Assembly (NCBI GenBank): GCA_023701085.1
Contig: JAMPXR010000108.1
Coordinates: 1 to 7,942, forward strand
Source: Ramlibacter sp.
Lineage (GTDB): Bacteria; Pseudomonadota; Gammaproteobacteria; Burkholderiales; Burkholderiaceae_C
DNA: 7,942 nt
Direction of reading: 5' to 3'
In this document: positions 5,352 through 7,942 of the stretch, one piece after another
Position numbering within the stretch: position 1 is the first letter of the stretch
How the letters are laid out: every line of letters begins with the position of its first letter
Program-made: the position numbers and the translations under genes
Notes under the pieces: model-generated
What the model was told of the DNA's origin: nothing
Databases searched by the model: none
What the model saw: only the letters and a program-made list of their open reading frames with translations

Positions 5352-6107
5352 TCAGCCGCGCACGTCCGCCACGGGGTTGCTGCCGAAATCGGCGCGCGCC
5401 AGGAAGGCCAGCACGCGGGCGGCGGCCTCGGACGGTGAAGCCAGCGCGCCTTTTTCCTTCAGGGCGATGAAGTTCGCGATATCGGGAAACTGGCTCGCAT
5501 CGGCGCCGCGCAACCGTTGCTGCATGTCCGTGTCGATCACGCCCGGCGCCAGCGAACACAGCCTGGCCCCGTTGGGCCGGGCCGCTTCCTCCAGCGCGAC
5601 GCACCGGGTGAAGAGGTCCAGTCCGGCCTTGGCCGCGCAATAGGCCGCCTGCGAGGCCATCGGGCGGCGGCCCAGGCCCGATGAGATATTCAGGACCTTG
5701 CGCTGCGACGTCCAGGACTGCGTGGCGCGCAGGAACGCCGACGTCAGCAGCATGGGCGCCTCCAGGTCCACGCGCAGGGCGCCGGCCAGCTCCCCGGCCG
5801 GCACGGCCGCCAGCGGCGCGATGCGCGGCAGCACGCCGGCGTTGTTGATCAGGGTCGCCGTCGCGAAGGCGCTGCCGTCGCGCGATGCGAGCCAATCCTC
5901 CAGCTTCGCGGCGGCCGTCAGCGGATGCGACAAGTCCTCGGCCCATTGCTCGCAGCGCGATCCCTTGGCGGCGGCGCGCGGGCCCAGCGCCTCGTTGGGA
6001 TGGCGCGAGATGCACAGCAGGTCATGGCCCGCGTCCAGCAGCTGCTCGGCCATGGCCAGCCCCATGCCGCGCGAGGCACCGGTGAGGATGGTGAGATGTT
6101 GGTTCAT
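5352..6107 (-). CDS. Short-chain dehydrogenase/reductase (SDR), benzil/sepiapterin reductase-like
   Basis: The product is a 251-residue classical SDR with a Rossmann fold. The cofactor loop is TGASRGMG (9-16), the structural motif is NNAG (88-91), and the catalytic set is Ser143 (NISSG), Tyr156 and Lys160 (YCAAK). The PGVIDTDMQ stretch (188-196) and the general layout resemble the sepiapterin reductase / benzil reductase branch. Arg13 and the Arg after the second strand (SRHP, 34-37) favour NADPH. It should be a cytosolic carbonyl or alcohol oxidoreductase; its substrate cannot be told. The start is ATG 6107, which puts the first beta strand directly at the N-terminus. The frame extends to a GTG at 6140, but that would add an arginine-rich tail with no ribosome site. 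It lies 72 bp downstream of the intradiol dioxygenase on the same strand, with a hairpin between them, so a shared transcript is possible but not assured. Confidence 0.92.
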   Translation of the reverse strand: MNQHLTILTGASRGMGLAMAEQLLDAGHDLLCISRHPNEALGPRAAAKGSRCEQWAEDLSHPLTAAAKLEDWLASRDGSAFATATLINNAGVLPRIAPLAAVPAGELAGALRVDLEAPMLLTSAFLRATQSWTSQRKVLNISSGLGRRPMASQAAYCAAKAGLDLFTRCVALEEAARPNGARLCSLAPGVIDTDMQQRLRGADASQFPDIANFIALKEKGALASPSEAAARVLAFLARADFGSNPVADVRG

Positions 6108-6158
6108 CGCGCGATCGTAGCGCCTGCAACGGCGCCTCACGCGCTGCGCAAAGGCGAT

Positions 6159-6174
6159 GTCCGGATGCCCGGAC
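6159..6174 (-). terminator. GC-rich hairpin just after the dioxygenase gene; possible terminator
   Basis: GTCCGG (6159-6164) and CCGGAC (6169-6174) form a perfect 6-bp stem with a 4-base loop, 5 bases past the dioxygenase stop codon in the direction of transcription. The downstream minus-strand sequence (ATCGCCTTTG) has only a short T-run, so termination may be partial, with read-through into the SDR gene. Confidence 0.4.
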
Positions 6175-6179
6175 TGCGC

Positions 6180-6803
6180 TCAGGCCGCGACCACGATCGG
6201 AAACGTCGCACGCAAGCCATCGCCCGCCGGCTGGAACGGAACCGTGACCGCGGCCCGCTCATGGTCTGCCAGGCGGCGCCACAGACCGTCGCGCTCGTTG
6301 TGCGGGTCGCCGGCCACATAAAGCTGCGTCGTCAGCAACTCCCGGGAGGCCAGTCTGACCTTGACGTGAATGTGGGGTGTGCGGCCGCTGTAGGGCGCCG
6401 GTCGGATGGTGCGGAAGCGGTACTGGCCGTCCGCGCCCACCGTGACGCGGCCGAATCCCTGGAAGGCGGGGTCTGCCCTGCCGCCGTCGCCCGGGTGGTG
6501 GTAGTGGCCGGTCTCGTCGCATTGCCAGATTTCCACCTGCGCGCCGGCGACGGGCCTGCCCTGCAGGTCGGTCACGCTGCCCTCGACCCACGCGGGCCGG
6601 CCCCTGGTGTAATTCAGCGCGCCGTTGCGCAACAGGTCGAAGTCCGCATCCTGGGGCAGGCTCACGGGATAGAACGGGCCCTCGGTCTGCGCGGGCGTGG
6701 GGCGCCGGGCCGGCATGGGCTGGGCCGCGAGCCCGGTCCAGGTCATCGGAAAGCCGACGAGGGCGGCGCTGGCGGTGCGCCGATTGAGCAGATGGGCGGT
6801 CAT
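6180..6803 (-). CDS. Intradiol ring-cleavage dioxygenase with probable Tat export signal
   Basis: The 207-residue product matches the intradiol dioxygenase family (catechol 1,2- and protocatechuate 3,4-dioxygenases), non-heme Fe(III) enzymes that split catechols between the two hydroxyls to give cis,cis-muconates. Iron ligands are visible as Tyr101 (GHYHHPGD), Tyr138 (APYSGR), His144 and His146 (TPHIHVKV), with the conserved Arg141. EGPFYP (41-46) and GRPVAGAQVEIWQCD (82-96) are also typical. The first 30 residues hold a twin-arginine pattern (LNRRTAS) and a hydrophobic stretch with Ala-rich end (GLAAQPMPA), so it is probably folded with iron and exported by Tat. Cytosolic pca/cat pathway enzymes lack such a leader. 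The start is ATG 6803, preceded by GGAG 6 bases upstream; an in-frame ATG at 6815 is the alternative. No muconate or pca pathway genes are nearby, so the substrate is unknown. It lies 69 bp after rluA and 72 bp before the SDR, all on the same strand. Confidence 0.92.
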   Translation of the reverse strand: MTAHLLNRRTASAALVGFPMTWTGLAAQPMPARRPTPAQTEGPFYPVSLPQDADFDLLRNGALNYTRGRPAWVEGSVTDLQGRPVAGAQVEIWQCDETGHYHHPGDGGRADPAFQGFGRVTVGADGQYRFRTIRPAPYSGRTPHIHVKVRLASRELLTTQLYVAGDPHNERDGLWRRLADHERAAVTVPFQPAGDGLRATFPIVVAA

Positions 6804-6872
6804 GGCGGTCTCCATAGAGCGTCTTGTTCTGAGGCGCGCCGCGCCGGCAAGTTCCGAATGAAGGCCGCGCCT

Positions 6873-7547
6873 CTAGAACGGGACCTCGCTGCGAAGCACG
6901 AGCGGCTCGCCGGTCGCTGGATGCGACAGGCCCAAGACGCCGGCGTGCAGCAGCAGCCGGGGCGCGCGGGCCTGCACTTCCGACGGCGCGTACAGGCCAT
7001 CCCCCAGGATGGGATGGCCCAATGACTGCAGGTGCACGCGCAACTGGTGCGATCGTCCGGTGACGGGCTGCAGCTCCAGCCGCGTCGTGTCCGCGTCCGC
7101 GTCGTAGGCCACGGCGCGCCAGCGCGTGCGGCTGGGTTTGCCGCGCTCGCGGTCCACGATGCGCCGCGGCCGGTTCGGCCAGTCGGCGGCCAGCGGCAGG
7201 TCGATCACGGCCCACTCGCCGTCCGGGGGCGCGGCGAGGCGGCCGGCCACGACAGCGACATAGCGCTTGTCGACCTGCCGGTCGGCGAAGGCACGGCTCA
7301 GGCGCTGCTGCATGGCCGCGCCCCGCGCCATCAGCAGCAGCCCCGAGGTGGCCATGTCGAGCCGGTGCACCACCAGCGCGTCCGGGTACAGGCGCTGCGC
7401 GCGGGCGGATGCGCAGTCCTGCTTGGCGGCGCCACGCCCCGGCACGCTGAGCAGGCCGGCCGGCTTGTCGATCACCAGCAGGTGGTCGTCCACGTGGACG
7501 AACAGCAGGCCGGCCGTATCCGGGCCTGCATCGGATAATTTACCCAT
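6873..7547 (-). CDS. rluA: RluA-type pseudouridine synthase (23S rRNA / tRNA)
   Basis: The 224-residue protein is close in length and motif order to E. coli RluA, which makes pseudouridine at 23S rRNA position 746 and tRNA position 32. The catalytic motif is VHRLDMATSGL (60-70) with Asp64. Upstream is IDKPAGLLSVPGR (26-38). Downstream are DLPLAADWPNRPRR (116-129) and GKPSRT (136-141), stretches that set RluA apart from the RluC/RluD enzymes. The C-terminal core has PVTGRSHQLRVHLQSLGHPILG (161-182) and PRLLLHA (196-202). There is no S4 domain, as in RluA. It acts in the cytosol on RNA. The start ATG at 7547 gives an N-terminus of the expected size, with a weak AGGA about 10 bases upstream. That start shares two bases with the start of the divergent DUF486 gene, so its promoter must lie inside or beyond that gene. 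The exact target nucleotides are inferred from family resemblance. Confidence 0.87.
   Translation of the reverse strand: MGKLSDAGPDTAGLLFVHVDDHLLVIDKPAGLLSVPGRGAAKQDCASARAQRLYPDALVVHRLDMATSGLLLMARGAAMQQRLSRAFADRQVDKRYVAVVAGRLAAPPDGEWAVIDLPLAADWPNRPRRIVDRERGKPSRTRWRAVAYDADADTTRLELQPVTGRSHQLRVHLQSLGHPILGDGLYAPSEVQARAPRLLLHAGVLGLSHPATGEPLVLRSEVPF
7534..7539 (+). promoter_or_regulatory. Candidate -10 box abutting the DUF486 start codon
   Basis: GATAAT matches 5 of 6 bases of the -10 consensus. Transcription 7 bases downstream would begin at the A of the ATG (7546), giving a leaderless message, in line with the lack of a strong ribosome site. No TTGACA-like -35 lies 16-18 bp upstream, so this is tentative. 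Confidence 0.25.
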
Positions 7548-7914
7548 GAGCTCGCTTTCCTGGCTTCCATTTTCGCTTCAGACGGTCCTGCTGCTGACGG
7601 CTTCCAATGTCTTCATGACGATGGCCTGGTACGGCCATCTGAAGAACCTGTCCGCCGCGCCGTGGTACCTGGCGGCCGTGGTGAGCTGGGGCATCGCGCT
7701 GGCGGAATACCTGCTGCAGGTGCCGGCCAATCGCATCGGTTTCCAGCAGGCCGGCCTGTCCGTGGGCCAGCTCAAGATCGTGCAGGAAGTGATCACGCTG
7801 GGCGTCTTCGTGCCCTTCGCCGTGCTGTTCCTGAAGGAGCCGCTCAAGCTCGATTACCTCTGGGCCGCGTTGTGCATCCTGGGCGCCGTGTATTTCATCT
7901 TCCGCAATGCCTGA
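7546..7914 (+). CDS. DUF486 family integral membrane protein (DMT-like)
   Basis: The 122-residue, strongly hydrophobic product has about four membrane helices at roughly 8-28, 38-57, 79-97 and 103-119. The family signature is clear: SNVFMTMAWYGHLK (20-33), SWGIALAEYLLQVPANRIG (47-65), QLKIVQEVITLGVF (75-88) and a C-terminal helix ending YFIFRNA. DUF486 proteins resemble half-size drug/metabolite transporter superfamily members such as the SMR proteins and probably work as oligomers in the inner membrane; no substrate is established. The ATG at 7546 fits the family N-terminus. The frame is open much further upstream, but that part is antisense to rluA and is not family-like. No clear Shine-Dalgarno is present (GGA 10 bases upstream). 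GATAAT ends 6 bases before the ATG, which raises the possibility of a leaderless transcript. Confidence 0.9.
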   Translation: MSSLSWLPFSLQTVLLLTASNVFMTMAWYGHLKNLSAAPWYLAAVVSWGIALAEYLLQVPANRIGFQQAGLSVGQLKIVQEVITLGVFVPFAVLFLKEPLKLDYLWAALCILGAVYFIFRNA

Positions 7915-7942
7915 GGGGCCGGGGCTCACGGTACACTCGCCG

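Noticed and set aside
6828..6874. AGGCGCG/CGCGCCT inverted repeat between rluA and the dioxygenase
   Set aside because: The arms are short and purely GC with a loop of about 30 bases and no T-tail, which is expected often by chance at this GC content.
5925..7025. 366-codon plus-strand open frame opposite the SDR, dioxygenase and rluA genes
   Set aside because: Those three minus-strand genes carry intact catalytic motifs; this frame has no recognisable domain.
7932..7937. TACACT near the right edge as a -10 box for a gene beyond the window
   Set aside because: It matches 4 of 6 consensus bases, but no -35 is seen at the right distance and the downstream gene is outside the window.

Overview
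The window is a GC-rich, gene-dense bacterial chromosome segment. Codon use, an RluA ortholog, a DUF486 membrane protein and CadC/ToxR-like regulators with TolB-like and TPR sensor regions all fit a betaproteobacterium, most likely Burkholderiales (Bordetella/Achromobacter-like). That placement is from protein resemblance and base composition only. No rRNA, tRNA, insertion sequence, phage gene or CRISPR array is visible.

Left half (1-5222): two paralogous one-component regulators, both on the minus strand, flank small genes for exported or poorly known proteins. The first regulator (1-1290) runs off the left edge. A 157-bp divergent gap separates it from three plus-strand genes: a secreted four-cysteine protein (1448-1924), a lipoprotein (1946-2584) and a DUF427 protein (2699-2980). 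Facing them are a 66-residue exported protein (3053-3253, minus) and the complete second regulator (3420-5222, minus). Each regulator has an OmpR-type winged helix, one membrane helix, a TolB-like domain and TPR-like repeats. The gap next to each regulator holds a three-copy short direct repeat at helical-turn spacing (GTCGG every 10 bp; CTCAA every 11 bp). This is the geometry expected of OmpR-type winged-helix operators. I infer, but cannot prove, two regulator/target modules whose targets are the exported proteins.

Right half (5352-7914): metabolic and housekeeping genes. On the minus strand, in transcription order, are an RluA pseudouridine synthase (6873-7547), an intradiol ring-cleavage dioxygenase with a probable Tat signal (6180-6803) and a short-chain dehydrogenase (5352-6107). 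A DUF486 four-helix membrane protein (7546-7914) is transcribed rightward, head-to-head with rluA, and their two start codons overlap in one CATG.

No gene-free stretch exceeds 300 bases. The longest gaps are about 115-166 bp and hold the candidate regulatory elements listed. Nothing here is clearly a new system. The regulator/exported-protein modules with their phased repeats, and the exported intradiol dioxygenase, are the most interesting parts.
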